Below are positions 38,881 through 52,286 of a DNA stretch of 64,000 nucleotides, one piece after another. The position numbers were made by a program, and so were the translations under genes. The stretch spans positions 7,708,874 to 7,772,873 of the forward strand of contig NC_021678.1 of NCBI RefSeq assembly GCF_000247815.1, written 5' to 3'. The notes under the pieces were generated by a model that was given only the letters and a program-made list of their open reading frames with translations, made no database searches and was not told where the DNA came from. This DNA comes from Ficedula albicollis. Its lineage: Eukaryota > Chordata > Aves > Passeriformes > Muscicapidae. Every line of letters begins with the position of its first letter. Within the stretch, counting starts at the first letter, position 1.

Positions 38881-41294
38881 TTTCCCTCCTGAATGAATTT
38901 GACAGTGCACACTTTTTTTCATTTTAGAAGTAGAATTTATTTCTTTTCTTCCTCTGAAGAAAAGAAAAGAAATATGATTACTGCAGTTAAAATTTCATTA
39001 TTGGGAAAGGTATGTCTTGACAGGAGACTTTTGAGTTTATCAGTAGGTCTTGAACAATTTAATCCCCTTCCATCCCACTGCTTTTAGAACTTCCTTCCTA
39101 ATGTGAACTTATATTGATTTGATACGCATATTATATATACATATATGCATATACTTAGCCCAGAAACCTGGAGTATCTTTTGGAATTATTTTTCCAAAGG
39201 TGGCACTCTCAGGGTGTTTGTGGGATTTTATTTTAGCTGCAAAACGGTTAAGAAAGGTTGGGCTGCGAAGAAATTAATAAGTAGAGTAAAGCAGTGCGAG
39301 ATTTTACACCAGCTGAAGTGAAAGTTGACCCTTTGGGAGAATTTAGCAGAGCCAGAGAGTTATCTTTTCACTGAGCCTGTGTGTGGAGAAACAGCAGTGA
39401 TGAGCTCCAGCTGTCTCTCTCACTAGAGGCAATTACAGGTGTACTTCCCCACACTTGACATCTCATTTTCTGGATCTGTTCAGCTAGGATAGCACTTAGT
39501 TCATTAGCTCCCAGTGGTAGTGTATATATAATTTTTTAGGTTTTAATGAAAGCTAACCATGAAGCCATAATACATTCTGAGCTTCTCCAGTGCAAGGAAA
39601 CAGGAATTGCTTTTGACAGATCTCATGCATGTTAGATTTTAATATACTGGGGTAAACACTGCTGTAGCCTATATGAGCACTAAGAGGGAAAAAAAGTTGG
39701 TATCTCTGTGGGAAAGTATAGAATAATTTGGCTTTATAAGTTTCTGACAGTCATTCATGAAGGAACCTGTCAGGATTGGTGTCTTGTTGTGTTAGACATG
39801 ATATGCAAAGAATATCAAGAAGGAGGAATGTCTTGGTGAGAAGTGATCATCCTGCCTGGGTCACAGTGGCAAGAAGGAGGAGACAAAGACAATTCCCTTG
39901 GTGCAGCTATTCAGTCTTTCCTTTCCCCCTCCCTGCCTTTTATTAAGTCTCCTCTATCGGATAAAACAGTGGTTTTCCCCAAAGAGTAACAAAAATATGA
40001 CATACTCACTCATTCTCTTCCTGGAAAGGATACAATACTATTCACAATATATGGAAAAAAATCTGAACGACCTTATTTTCTTATTAGGGTTTCCCTCCTG
40101 AATGAATTTGACAGTGCACACTTTTTTTCATTTTAGAAGTAGAATTTATTTCTTTTCTTCCTCTGAAGAAAAGAAAAGAAATATGATTACTGCAGTTAAA
40201 ATTTCATTATTGGGAAAGGTATGTCTTGACAGGAGACTTTTGAGTTTATCAGTAGGTCTTGAACAATTTAATCCCCTTCCATCCCACTGCTTTTAGAACT
40301 TGCTTCCTAATGTGAACTTATATCGATTTGATATGCATATTATATATACATATATGCATATACCTAGCCCAGAAACCTGGAGTATCTTTTGGAATTATTT
40401 TTCCAAAGGTGGCACTCTCAGGGTGTTTGTGGGATTTTATTTTAGCTGCAAAACGGTTAAGAAAGGTTGGGCTGCGAAGAAATTAATAAGTAGAGTAAAG
40501 CAGTGCGAGATTTTACACCAGCTGAAGTGAAAGTTGACCCTTTGGGAGAATTTAGCAGAGCCAGAGAGTTATCTTTTCACTGAGCCTGTGTGTGGAGAAA
40601 CAGCAGTGATGAGCTCCAGCTGTCTCTCTCACTAGAGGCAATTACAGGTGTACTTCCCCACACTTGACATCTCATTTTCTGGATCTGTTCAGCTAGGATA
40701 GCACTTAGTTCATTAGCTCCCAGTGGTAGTGTATATATAATTTTTTAGGTTTTAATGAAAGCTAACCATGAAGCCATAATACATTCTGAGCTTCTCCAGT
40801 GCAAGGAAACAGGAATTGCTTTTGACAGATCTCATGCATGTTAGATTTTAATATACTGGGGTAAACACTGCTGTAGCCTATATGAGCACTAAGAGGGAAA
40901 AAAAGTTGGTATCTCTGTGGGAAAGTATAGAATAATTTGGCTTTATAAGTTTCTGACAGTCATTCATGAAGGAACCTGTCAGGATTGGTGTCTTGTTGTG
41001 TTAGACATGATATGCAAAGAATATCAAGAAGGAGGAATGTCTTGGTGAGAAGTGATCATCCTGCCTGGGTCACAGTGGCAAGAAGGAGGAGACAAAGACA
41101 ATTCCCTTGGTGCAGCTATTCAGTCTTTCCTTTCCCCCTCCCTGCCTTTTATTAAGTCTCCTCTATCGGATAAAACAGTGGTTTTCCCCAAAGAGTAACA
41201 AAAATATGACATACTCACTCATTCTCTTCCTGGAAAGGATACAATACTATTCACAATATATGGAAAAAAATCTGAACGACCTTATTTTCTTATT
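38881..41294. repeat. 1.2-kb tandem duplication (period 1209)
   Basis: Copy 1 (38881-40085) and copy 2 (40090-41294) are separated by AGGG. Only about five substitutions are visible, clustered near 39090-39165 and 40299-40374, so identity is above 99%. Each copy carries a 12-bp-arm inverted repeat (38940-38967 in copy 1) and short frames without domains. It is either a very recent duplication or two haplotypes joined end to end. Confidence 0.95.
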
Positions 41295-41309
41295 TTCTTT
41301 AATGTCCTC

Positions 41310-41390
41310 GGCCTGTTTTGTTGTTGTTGTTTTGTTTTTTTGGGTTTGTTTTTGATGTTTGTTTGTTTGTTTGTTTTGTTTGTTTCTTCT
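41310..41390. repeat. T/G-rich (TTTG)n/(TTG)n tract
   Basis: Low-complexity tract directly after the 1.2-kb duplication, similar in kind to the tracts in the 500-bp duplication at 6199-7223. Confidence 0.9.
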
Positions 41391-41591
41391 GCAAATGCAA
41401 AAAATTGATTAAAATCATCATTTTAGTATCCCTTTCTACAATGCTCACCTAGTTCTGGAAGAAGGCCTGGGAAAAGGGACATATAGGAAGACAAGGTAGA
41501 CAAGTAGACTAAAACTCAGAATAAAGAAAAGTAACTTAAATACAGTTGTGACCTTCTTAGAACTTCTCTCAAACAGAAATTCTTCACTGGC

Positions 41592-41719
41592 TTACAGAAA
41601 AGTTCAACTCAGTTTGGTAAGAATTTTAAAGCTTCTTTTGTGGCAAGTGATTTGATTACAGAAAAGTTCAGCTCAGTTTGGTAAGGATTTTAAAGCTTCT
41701 TTTGTGGCAAGTGATTTGT
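41592..41719. repeat. 64-bp tandem duplication
   Basis: TTACAGAAAAGTTCARCTCA occurs at 41592 and 41656. The copies differ at two positions. Confidence 0.93.
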
Positions 41720-44700
41720 GGATGTCAAGGTTTCTTCCCAGTCAGAGGAATTGCAAATATGTTAATAGCACCAATTTAATCTCACACAGTTCAAATTGCC
41801 TCCAAAATTAGGAGTTAATTCTCACATATGTTAAATAAATCCTCTGTATCATGATGAACTTTTTATCAACCAGAAATGTTAAATTGTAAAAACAGTGGTA
41901 AATTAGAATACAATAACAGAGCTGAGACTAAAGAAACATGTTCTGCAATTAGTGTACTCATGCATGTCCTGCTTTTCTACTAAAATGCCATTGATTGAAA
42001 AATACTCTGCTCTGGAGGTTATTCTACACCTCAGTGAAGTTGTTCATGAGTCAGAGATTAAAGCCTTAAAGGATAAGAGAGCAGCATGGTTCAAACCACT
42101 GCTGATGTATAGATCAGTCGCTGGGAATGCAGTTTGGTCACTATCAGTAACACCACTTTAAGTAATGTGAAAATTGCATGTTATCCCAGTAGGTACAGGT
42201 GAAGCAAACAACTTCAATGTATGACTGGGTTTCTTTGTTGAAAAGCATGGAAGAGATTACGCAGCACAAAATGTAGCATCCTCCTGCAATTCCAGCAGCA
42301 CTGTCTGCTGGCTCTAGTTGTGCTGTATCAGGAGTGGGTTTAGTGCAGGCAGCAGACCAACACCATTGAATCTTAGGTACCAGACCTTCCCCAGTGTGCT
42401 CTCTGCTGGCATGGATGTCAGCAACCAGAGCCTAGGATGTCTGTGACTTGGTCACACAGGCCAGGTAAGTGCTTGGTGCGGAATGTGCTCTGCACAGAGC
42501 TGTTTGGCGCTGAACAACACACCAAGCCTGCAAATGGCACGTCCCTTTCTTTAGATCTTCATGGCTTCTCAGTGCTTGGCACTGAATGTCCCATCCTGGT
42601 TTTATTCTCCAGCTGACATTTCTAGTTTTCACATCCCACACCCTCCACCCTGGCCTTGGTGCTGGCCAGGGACTTTGATCTGTGTGGGAGGTGTTTGTTC
42701 CGTGTCTCCAAAGAAATCTAGTTCCTTCACTAGGAGAGTCATAACCCCTTCACAGGACATTTTCTCCTCATAACTGAGAAAGGCATGTGTTATTTCTACA
42801 TCCATAGAGGTGCCCCAGACCCCCACATCCCAGAACTTCTCCAGATATGTGAGGAAGAACAGTTTTCCAGACATTTAGAAAGTTCTTTTAGAAAGTGTGC
42901 AGATCTTACTGTGCTACGTGCCATGCTATCTCACAAAGTTCACAAAGCGACTGCCTGAACGTTCCTAAAATTTTTATTTTATCTACAGCTGAGAACTCAC
43001 TTGTATTGATTTTCAGGTCTCATCTTCACAACCTGAAGGTCTGGATGTACCTGTTAAATTCAGAGAGCTGGGAGTGTGCTCGGTGGTGTGTGCCTGGCTG
43101 GCCAGCAGGTGGGAACCAGCAGCTGCTCTTCCCAGAGCAGACACCTTTGTCTCCAAGGGATGCACTGTGAGCCACTGATATTCAGTGGGAAGGAGGAGCA
43201 TGGAAATCAGTAATACTGAAAAGAAGAGCTAGAAATTACCAGCAGTAAATTAGATCTGATTTTGTTAGATGGTATACTGGGGGGAAAAAAGCCCAGCAGG
43301 ATTTTAGGCTTCTCAGTACACAGCTGTGACATACTTACTCCTCTTGCTCTAGCTCTAGGGGTGACACTGTGTTCCAAGAATGGAGTATAAATACACCCCC
43401 AAAGGAAAAAACAGACAGCCTTAAAGAGATTATGGACAGGTATATTGCTCAGACAGTCTGCAAACAAAAGGCTAATAGAAGCCCATGGATTTGTAGTTGA
43501 ATTATGTGTGGACAGCAAAAGGCTAAGAGATGAAAGTGTAAATTTATGTCAGAAAGGTGTGAACAAGCCTAATAAGGAAAATAAGAAAATGGGTAGAATA
43601 AAGTTGTTAGTCAAACTGGACAAGATCTTCTCAAAGTAAGAAGCCAGCAGTCCCTAAGTGAAATTATTGGAAGTCTCCAACACATTAAGCGATTACAAAA
43701 ATCTTTAGTGCAGAGAAATACAGAGATGGACAAACTACCAGAAACTCAGGCAAAGCAGAGCTGAAGGTATGATGTCCAGTTCCTTTGTTTGCCTTTGTCT
43801 GGTAAAGCAGCAAGATGCAGCAATGCTTTGCTTTTCACACACATTCCGGGGATGTAATGTGATGAAGCAGTGCAGTAGCTCAGACCTCTGTGCCCAGGTT
43901 CAGAAACAGCTGTGCCTGACTCCTGAAATTGCCAAGTAAGCTAATTTTCTCCTAAAACATCAAAATCTTTATAGCGGAGACTTAATAGTCCAGGAGCTAC
44001 CACTAAAAGAAGAACTGTGAGATATTCTTGGAGTTTAATCATCCAAGTAATCATTGCAAAGATGGCATTGCCCTGTCTGTACACAGACGTGGTTCTCCTC
44101 TTCTGTGAATGTTTAAATAACCAAGTTAAGGATTATGCCTGTTAAATGTCATCAAATGGAACAATTTAAAGGCTGACAGAATAATTGAATAATTTAGATT
44201 GAATAGGATTTCAGAAGAGCATCTTTGTATTTTCTTGCTTGAGCTATGGTCAACTTTAAATTCAGATCATAAGAAGTTGGTTTTTTTCCTACAAATGCTT
44301 AAGTATAAAGCATCCATACTACCAAGCAGAAGCACTTTTGTAAGCAATTGAGTGGCAAGTCTCTCTAAAACACCCTGAGATATTTAATCTTAATAAAAAC
44401 ATTCGCCTAAATTCGCAATTATTTGATTTTAAATAGAAAGAGAAAACATTTCTGAAAACTGTTAGCACTCACCTTCACCTTCTGCTGAAAGTGCATTTTT
44501 TCCTAAACCAGCAGGGTTACATACTAAGATAAGAGGTTGCTACAGTATCCCTTGTGTGCAGACATATCCTTTTTCCTGAGATGGGAGAATATTGACCCCA
44601 GTTAAACATGGCAAGGACTGTCCCTGATCTCTTAGGAAGTGTGTACAAAACCACAGTTCAAGCTGTCATACAGGAGTTTGCAAACCCCAGAGTTTGCAGA

Positions 44701-45734
44701 GACAGAATCCAGGGAGTTTGTGGTTTGCCTGGTGTCTCTGCATCAATAACCTGCCCTTCAATGTGTTCCCACTATAATGCTTTAAGACCTTCTCCTGTGT
44801 CCCCAGCTGCACTCTTTTGGGGTTTTGTATTGTTTGCCTTTTCTCTACCAGTTTTCTTCTTTCACTTTTCTTCTTGTCTTCTTACCCCTTTTGTCCCTCA
44901 AGGCGCAGCGTTGCAGCCGCCAGCAGAGCCTGATTTAAGGCTACCATAGTACAGTGAACTGTTTAATTCTCCTAGACATTTCCCTATGGCAACTATCCAT
45001 AAAAATTTGTTTTGCTGAGGGCAATTCATGTCATCTAATACAGAACCAAAACAGGAAATCTTATTTAAGGTAAGAAGGCTGTGCACTTCCCATATCATAA
45101 GCATGATGCTAAACTCATTTTGACTATCACAGATTTTCAGTTTTCCTCTGAGATTATTTCTCCTCCTTATTTGAACAGAAATAACTTTTCATGTTCTCCC
45201 ACCCATGAAGTGAGGCAGTCAGTTCAAAGGAACCTTTATTCCTCCTGAGTGATGCTCAGCAGCGATGTTCCTCTCCTCCTTGAACTGGACCCGTCAGGAA
45301 AACAGTTTGGACAATATCCTCTGAGACAGCTGTCTCAGTAAGAGAGAGCAGAGCAAGGGCTTGCATTAACATGGGAATGGATCTCAGAAATCTTCCAGAA
45401 TAAGGAAATCTAGTGTTAATGAATTTGCAAGGCCAGTGAAATCAGGCTCCATTTACAACCGATCAAGCCACAGAAAAACCATTCCCAAATTCCCCGCATG
45501 TGAATTTTTGCTTTTATTTTTGTTTGGTTTTTTTCCTCTTGGAATACCCAGTAGTTCCCAGGGGTATTGTCTGCAGAAAGCAAGGACCACTGTATTATTT
45601 ACTACCATAACTCCATACACCTACTGTGTACCTCACCCATCCATCTAGACTCTTATTTATAGGTATTGAAAATCAACATTTCCAAGGTATAATGTAGCCC
45701 ATTCTGTACAGAGAGCTTCAGCTTTAGCTTTTAA
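41720..45734. other. Noncoding, nothing recognised
   Basis: This is about 4 kb of AT-rich DNA with a GC-richer part at 42540-42700. Frames are short and without domains. No LHCGR LRR exon was recognised. Confidence 0.4.
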
Positions 45735-45868
45735 TCTGCTCTTATGGGACACTCTTTGTTCAGGAGGCGTCATCTGATCTCAGAAGCACACATCCACTCT
45801 GTCTGCTCTTATGGGACACTCTTTGCTCAGGAGGTGTCATCTGATCTCAGAAGCACACATCCACTCTT
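45735..45868. repeat. 67-bp tandem duplication
   Basis: TCTGCTCTTATGGGACACTC occurs at 45735 and 45802. About two differences are visible. Confidence 0.93.
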
Positions 45869-48439
45869 ACAGATGGGTCCCTGCTTTGAATCCTGCCCTG
45901 TGCAACTTAAAGCTGGTAATTTCCTGCAGCCTTAGGGTAAGAAAAAGCAGGCCATGAATTGTTTTTAAAATCTCGATTCTGTTTCATTTCTTGAGTCACA
46001 TGATGAGTGCCAGCGTGGTGCAATGCTGAATTTTATGCATTTTGGTGCCTTCAGTGCATTTCAGAGATTTGTGAAGGACTGTTTGGTTTGTGCACTTAAG
46101 GAATCATAGCACTGGACAGGTTGCTCTTTTCAGTTTGTGTTTGGAAAAAATTAACCTGTGAGTTGAGATACCACAGGAATAAATGCTACAGTGTTCATTG
46201 CATAACAAATTCAACTTCTTTACAAGACAATTTTCCTTTACAGGGACAGATTACAGGCATTTTTCTTCAGCTAGGTAAGAGGAAAAGGAATGTAAAACTA
46301 TTTCTTCCCTTCTTGCAAGAGAATAATCTTGAAACAAATCTGATATCATAGGAAGTACAGTTGTCTCTCAAACACATTATAATAACCTCGTGGTCCTTTC
46401 TTAGGTTTTTTGGAGAATTGGGCCAGAAAGTCAGGAATGAATGATTCTACCACTTCTAGTCTATACATAAAATATATCTCAGCTGGCACAGCTTCCCTTG
46501 CTTGCAGCCTAAGCTTTTAAAATCGGGTGGTTGTTGTGAACTTTGTGTCTGTTCATTTTTATTTAAGCAACACCCCCCGATCCTCCATACATATTACTTT
46601 AACTTTTGCAAGTTTAAAGAAAGGCTTGGAAATATAAACCAGGCAGGGTGGAAAGCAGCTGCCTGAGCTTGCAGATGACAGAAATGCAGCTTTGGAATAT
46701 GCAGCAGGCTTTCCAGGCAAGACAGCCAGTGCAGTAGGACTTGGGAGTACAACGTGCTCAGGAGCAGTCCAGGCCTGGATCTTGTAATGTATGGCCCCAC
46801 TGTCCTCAAGATTTCCCTAAAATCAGACATTTCATTCACCACAGCACACTCTGCTAGATTGCTGAGGCAGCAGCTACATGACCAGTGTGAAAATGTGAGA
46901 ATTATTTGAACTGAGCACATTTTTCCAATAGATAATGGATTTGATTAATGTAGTCTCTTCATCTTCGAATTGAATGTAATGCCCATCTGCAGATCACTAT
47001 CTGATTGAGTTAAGTTCTTACATTACTACCTATCACACAGCACATATGCACATCATTTTCTCAATACTAAAATTTACTTGGCAATGTCTGTTAATATATT
47101 TTTCCATTTCCTTTGGCCTCATTATGAAGGAGTCATTGACTATACATAGCTTGTCTAGCCATGAGGTCTATTAGGAGCTACTGAAGCTTTTTGAGAGAAG
47201 ATTTATAACCAAACATAACAACACATTCTTATAAAATGTCTTCTTTTTATTCCTACTCTCATGGATCTTGCAAAATACTGACTGACCTGTACCCATATTG
47301 CAGCAATGTTAAGTGTATACATACATATTTAAATTGTCCTTGATTGATTAGGTTTTTGATTGCTTTAATGACATATTGTTCAAGAATTTAGCAAAAAGTT
47401 TAGTAAAAATATCCTTTTAAATTAAACTGGCATCAAACAGTGTCAAATACACCATCACTTTCATTGCTCTGAAATAGCTGTAATCATTAAGCACTCTAAC
47501 AACATTATGAATCTACCAGCACTCCAAAGCATCTTTATCAGAGAGTTGCTGTGTTTGCCCAAGCGGATGGGTATTTAGAAAGGCACAAAGAAATAACCCA
47601 AATGGTGATATTAGGTGTTGTATAACTGCTCGCCCACACGTCATCCTGCTCTGAAAAGCAAAGCTTGGTCTCTTTTTGTCGTGCTTGATGTTTCATTTAC
47701 AACTGACTCTCTGAAAACGCTTCCATCAAGAGTTTTGGAATTTGGTCTCTGCCGATAATCATGCAGTAGATAAATCATGCGTGTTTCCTGCAGAGCCAGT
47801 GTGGATAGAGGGCACACAGAGCAGAATATAATCATGCTTCCCTGTGGAGAGGCATTCCCCAAGAACTGGTCACCTGGCGCAGGGAGCCTGGCAGTGACTG
47901 CTCAGTTGTGTCCACTGGAACAAACCTCCAATTTGTTTTTGGTTGGTTAACAAACATCTGTTATAATCTTCTGTATCTTAAGAGCTCCTTTCCAGGTGTT
48001 TATGACCCCTTACCTATGTAATTTATATATTTTAAGCACAGAGCAGTGTGACTTCACTAACTTTTATATGAGGCAGGTGCATATATTCCATAAGATTTCC
48101 CATTAATCCACCTCCCCTGTCGTTAGGCACGAAGTGACAACCTTATTTCTGTCCTAGTATTTAAGATGTTTTGTGTCTCTTTGTGTCCCCCAGTGTTGAC
48201 TGGAAGGTGAAGGGTGTTATCTGTGTGCTTTTCCTTTAATCTGGAAGGTAACATTAATAAGCCCTTGTGCACAGTGACATCCTTAGAGTTCTCCATTTGT
48301 GCAAGGTTGGGGGGCATGAATAACTTGGGATACAATGCAAATGGTTCCACTGTTTTTAATGATCTCTTTCATCTTCATGTCATTAAAAGGGAAATTATGG
48401 TCCCAATCAGATTCCCTTTATATGCTAAAACTTCTCAGC
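45869..48439. other. Noncoding, nothing recognised
   Basis: This is AT-rich intron-like sequence with no supported feature. Confidence 0.45.
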
Positions 48440-48675
48440 TTACAATTTCTTTCACAATTATGTGCACTATTAATGCCTTACACTTAATGATATGTAGACA
48501 AATAAAAAAAAAGGTATAAATTTAATCAATTTTTGGAAAATACTTAAGTATCAGAGATTACAATTTCTTTCACAATTATGTGCACTACTAATGCCTTACA
48601 CTTAATGATATATAGACAAATAAAAAAAAAGGTATAAATTTCATCAATTTTTGGAAAATACTTAAGTATCAGAGA
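48440..48675. repeat. 118-bp tandem duplication
   Basis: TTACAATTTCTTTCACAATT occurs at 48440 and 48558. Three differences are visible across the copies, including ATTAATG versus ACTAATG. Confidence 0.93.
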
Positions 48676-51449
48676 AAGTATCCACTTCTGAAGAAATACA
48701 GTTTACATAATGAGTCCTCAAAAAGCTTTGTTGGAACTTTTCCAGAGGGGCAAAAGTACATATTTAATGACACAATAAGAAAGTGAGCGAATATTGCATT
48801 AAAAAAATTAAATTCCCCTTTTCTTCTGTACCTTTCTTGACCTACAAGTCAGCAGCTTGTCTTCTCAAGAAATATCTGAAAGCACTATGCAGTCAAACTG
48901 CTGAGGTACTGCATATAACACTCAATAAATAGGTCTTGATAGTCACTGCTCTCGCTTTATTGAATATATAGCACAAATTCTTAGGAAATCTTGCCTTAGT
49001 TGAACAAAGAAAAATTGTAAGTGATTTTATGCAATGCTACAGGACCGTTAAAATGTTCATATATTGGCTCATATATATGACACAGTAAATCTACTGGTGT
49101 TCCTCTTAATTCTTCTCCTTCCGTCTTCCCTGCTTTCTATCTAATTTAAATCTCAATGCAACAACACGGCGTTTACATATCTGTACTTCAGGCACAAGCA
49201 TGTGTAAACATTGTCCTTGCTCCTTTTCCAGGAAGGATTTCTCAGTCTCTGGGGTACGATTACACTCTGCAGTGTGTGTCAGTTAAATTTGTCAAATCTC
49301 GAGAACAATGCCAACGTCCCTATTCGTGTCTCCTTGCAGATCCTGGGTGGAAATGAGCAGTTCCTGCAGCTTAGCTCGCAGGAATCAGCCACGTGCCCTG
49401 CCACACCAAGGCTGTTCCAGCGAAATCACGAGTGATAGCTTCAGCAGCTGTGCCTGCACCATTGCAGCGCCCTTGCTGTGTCCTGGGGAGCTCTGCTGGC
49501 TCAACCCTTGCTCTGGGCACTGAGGATGCACCAGAGGAAAGGAGCAGCCCCTCCCAAGAGCATCCCAGGGCCTGTGCTCCGGGCTCCAGCTCCTCTGGGT
49601 GCGTTTCCAAGCAGCTCCATCCCTGTGCTGGCAGCAGCTGGAGCCTGCAGCGCTCAGTGCCCCGGGCAGTGCCTCGCTCTACAGACAAAGCAAGCCCCTC
49701 TCACCTACCATTTGCTTCTCTCACAGCGTATGCTGCTGGCTTTCCTCTCACACAGCTGATGGAAACAGTTATCTGAAGGTTTCTTACTTAGATCACGACA
49801 GCAAGGGCTGTAACCAACACTTTTTAAGTCCATCACTAACAAAGGGTTTACAAAGACCTCCATCTTTCCAACAAAATTCCTGTCCCCAGGCTGCTAAACA
49901 TGCTGTCAGTCTGCCAATAAATTCAGTTCTCTGCATTTTCATTATTCTCTGCTGTTGTTTTGGAGACATTTAAAGGCATTTAAAACACTTCTCCAGTGGG
50001 AGTGTTTCTTTGTATTTTTAGTTTGTTGTGTTTTGTTTTAGTTAAAAGGTCTGATAGCTTTAGAGCAGATGTCTTCTATATTTGTCATTAAAAATGTGAC
50101 CCCCCTACCTAGCTTGTGCTATTTTTTCCCCTACTTGACTCAGTTACTGCAAAGATCACATATTTCACCTAAAGAAAGCTGCCCAAGACCTGTTAATGTT
50201 ACCTGTTAACTAAATAACCATGACAATCCTGAGACTTTACTATGGAAGTGTTTCTGCCACAGATCCCAAACAGAATTTAGTTTGTCCAGGATCCAAGCAC
50301 ACCTGGTAAATGCATATACTTTTATTTTTTCTATTTTTTTTCCTTTTGTTTTGTTTTACACAGTTAATAATTTTCTTGTCCTCTGTGGTCTTTAATTCAA
50401 ACTGGGATTGGAAGCAGAACTGCTGTGATGCACAGAATGTCATATAAATCCTGAAGTTTCAGGTGGTCGTATTTAGCTCCTGGAGCCATCGCCATGAGTG
50501 AAGGTACTTTTGTGCTGAGTCCCTTGGCCTGCAGAGCCCATGACCTGCTGCAGTAGGTACCACAGGCAGGGAGCAGCCTCCCTCTGCCCCATTGAAGAGC
50601 ATCTGCAAACCGGTCAGTGCTACTCTCACTTCTCCTAGCTGGGCACAAATGATTAAGAAGAACCAAATGTCTGCAGAAAAGAATTTCTTTGTGTTATGTG
50701 AAATAACTTCTGGAAAAGAAATAGAAGCAGAGGACAAACCCCTCAGCTGTTCAGTCCACCCCTGTCTTGTCTCTGTGATGCTGTTTTTTCCAATTTTATT
50801 TAGTCAAAGTATGTTCAGACAAGTGAAAACTAAATTTTTGGGTGTCTGGGAGCTGATGTGCAGCTCTTCAGGCCTGAGCTAAGCAGCTCAGAGAATGCTC
50901 AGCATCCCAGCTCCTCATGTCTGAGGAGTCTGAGGTCAGAAGGAAACGGCTTGGTGAGTTTTGTTCTTACAGAGTTCAGTAGTCCTGGGGTAGACACTTT
51001 GGAATCTCTTTCTGGGTTGTGCATTGAAAGTCCTCAGCTGTTATTTATTTGTGTGTCAATGCTCCTTTTTGAATCCCTGAGTCACATCTGGGAACTCGAG
51101 CAGAAGCTGCACTGCCTGGAATAAATACTTGGCAGTAAGTTAGCACTTTCTATGCAAGAATATTCTTGAGCTTTGCAAACATTAATTACATTTTACAGAC
51201 CCTCTGAGGGAAGATGGAAAGCTAACTCTGTTTCTGGAAGACATGCTGATTTTGTTGATTGACTGTATGCTGAAAGAAATGTAAAATCAACCTTTATGTT
51301 GCCCAAATATACAATTGATGTAAAGTTAAAAGAAAAAGCAGCAAGATTCCAAACCCTGCTGCTCCAGTGGCAGAGAGGAAGAAATGAAAATCAGTTTGTG
51401 ACTAGAAAGTAGTACTTTGATAATTGGGGATATCACTTTACATATGCTG
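48676..51449. other. Noncoding; GC-richer patch at 49300-49720
   Basis: The GC-richer patch has overlapping frames on both strands (up to 127 codons) with no domain and few CpGs. Segments with splice-like ends occur near 49232-49290, but no family is recognised. The rest is AT-rich with nothing seen. Confidence 0.4.
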
Positions 51450-51629
51450 CCTGATGGATCTCGTTTTTGTCCATATATATATGGCACTGTTTTGTCTAAT
51501 TATCCTTGACATTTCTTTTGAGCTTTATTTTTGTTTTGACCTGATGGATCTCTTTTTTGTCCATATATATATAGCACTGTTTTGTCTAATTATCCCTGAC
51601 ATTTCTTTTGAGCTTTATTTTTGTTTTGT
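51450..51629. repeat. 90-bp tandem duplication
   Basis: CCTGATGGATCTC followed by TTTTTGTCCATATATATA occurs at 51450 and 51540, with three differences. Confidence 0.93.
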
Positions 51630-51965
51630 ATATACACATATTGGAGAAGAAAGGTCTGCCGGTCCCTGGGAATCATGTATAATTCAGAATAACTATTAGC
51701 CCTTTGATGGATAGAAAGCATATTTAAAACATAGGTACAGAGCAGCAAGGAGAATAGGAAGGGGGAAAAAAAGAAATGCAATTAATGTGCTCAGCATATC
51801 AAATACAGATCCATGTTCTCATGTCCAATAACTGTCTGAAAGCATTAAATACTGCACTGGGGTGTTGGCCAGCATGAAGGCAAAGAGGAAGCTCATAGGA
51901 ATCCCTTCAGGGAAGTGTGAGATATCACAGCATCATGTCCAAACCCATTCTCACAGCCATCCCCT

Positions 51966-52093
51966 GTTTGGTTCGTGGGGTGGAAGTGGTCACAGGGCTC
52001 CTGCCACTCTTCCCTGCAAGCCTGAGTCTGTTCGGTTCGTGGGGTGGAAGTGGTCACGGGGCTCCTGCCACTCTTCCCTGCAAGCCTGAGCCT
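51966..52093. repeat. 64-bp tandem duplication
   Basis: GGTTCGTGGGGTGGAAGTGG occurs at 51970 and 52034. The copies run through CTTCCCTGCAAGCCTGAG with about four differences. Confidence 0.93.
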
Positions 52094-52104
52094 GGAGCAG
52101 CTAT

Positions 52105-52286
52105 TGCCCTGCCTGTTGTCATGATCCCCCTTCCAGTCTGCCCCAGAGAGAGACACTTTGGTCTTTGGTTTCCAAGCACAACAGAGGAATTGGCATGCCC
52201 TGCCTGTTGTCATGACCCCCCTTCCAGCCTGCCCCAGAGAGAGACACTTTGATCTTTGGTTTCCAAGCACAACAGAGGAATTGGCA
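52105..52286. repeat. 91-bp tandem duplication
   Basis: GCCTGTTGTCATGA starts at 52111 and 52202. The copies share CAGAGAGAGACACTTTG and CAACAGAGGAATTGGCA and differ at about three positions. It starts within 15 bp of the preceding 64-bp duplication. Confidence 0.93.

Noticed and set aside
42960..43110. Possible LRR exon after the acceptor-like TTTTCAG near 43017
   Set aside because: The translated segment lacks the LxxLxL pattern and has no phase-2 donor at the expected distance.
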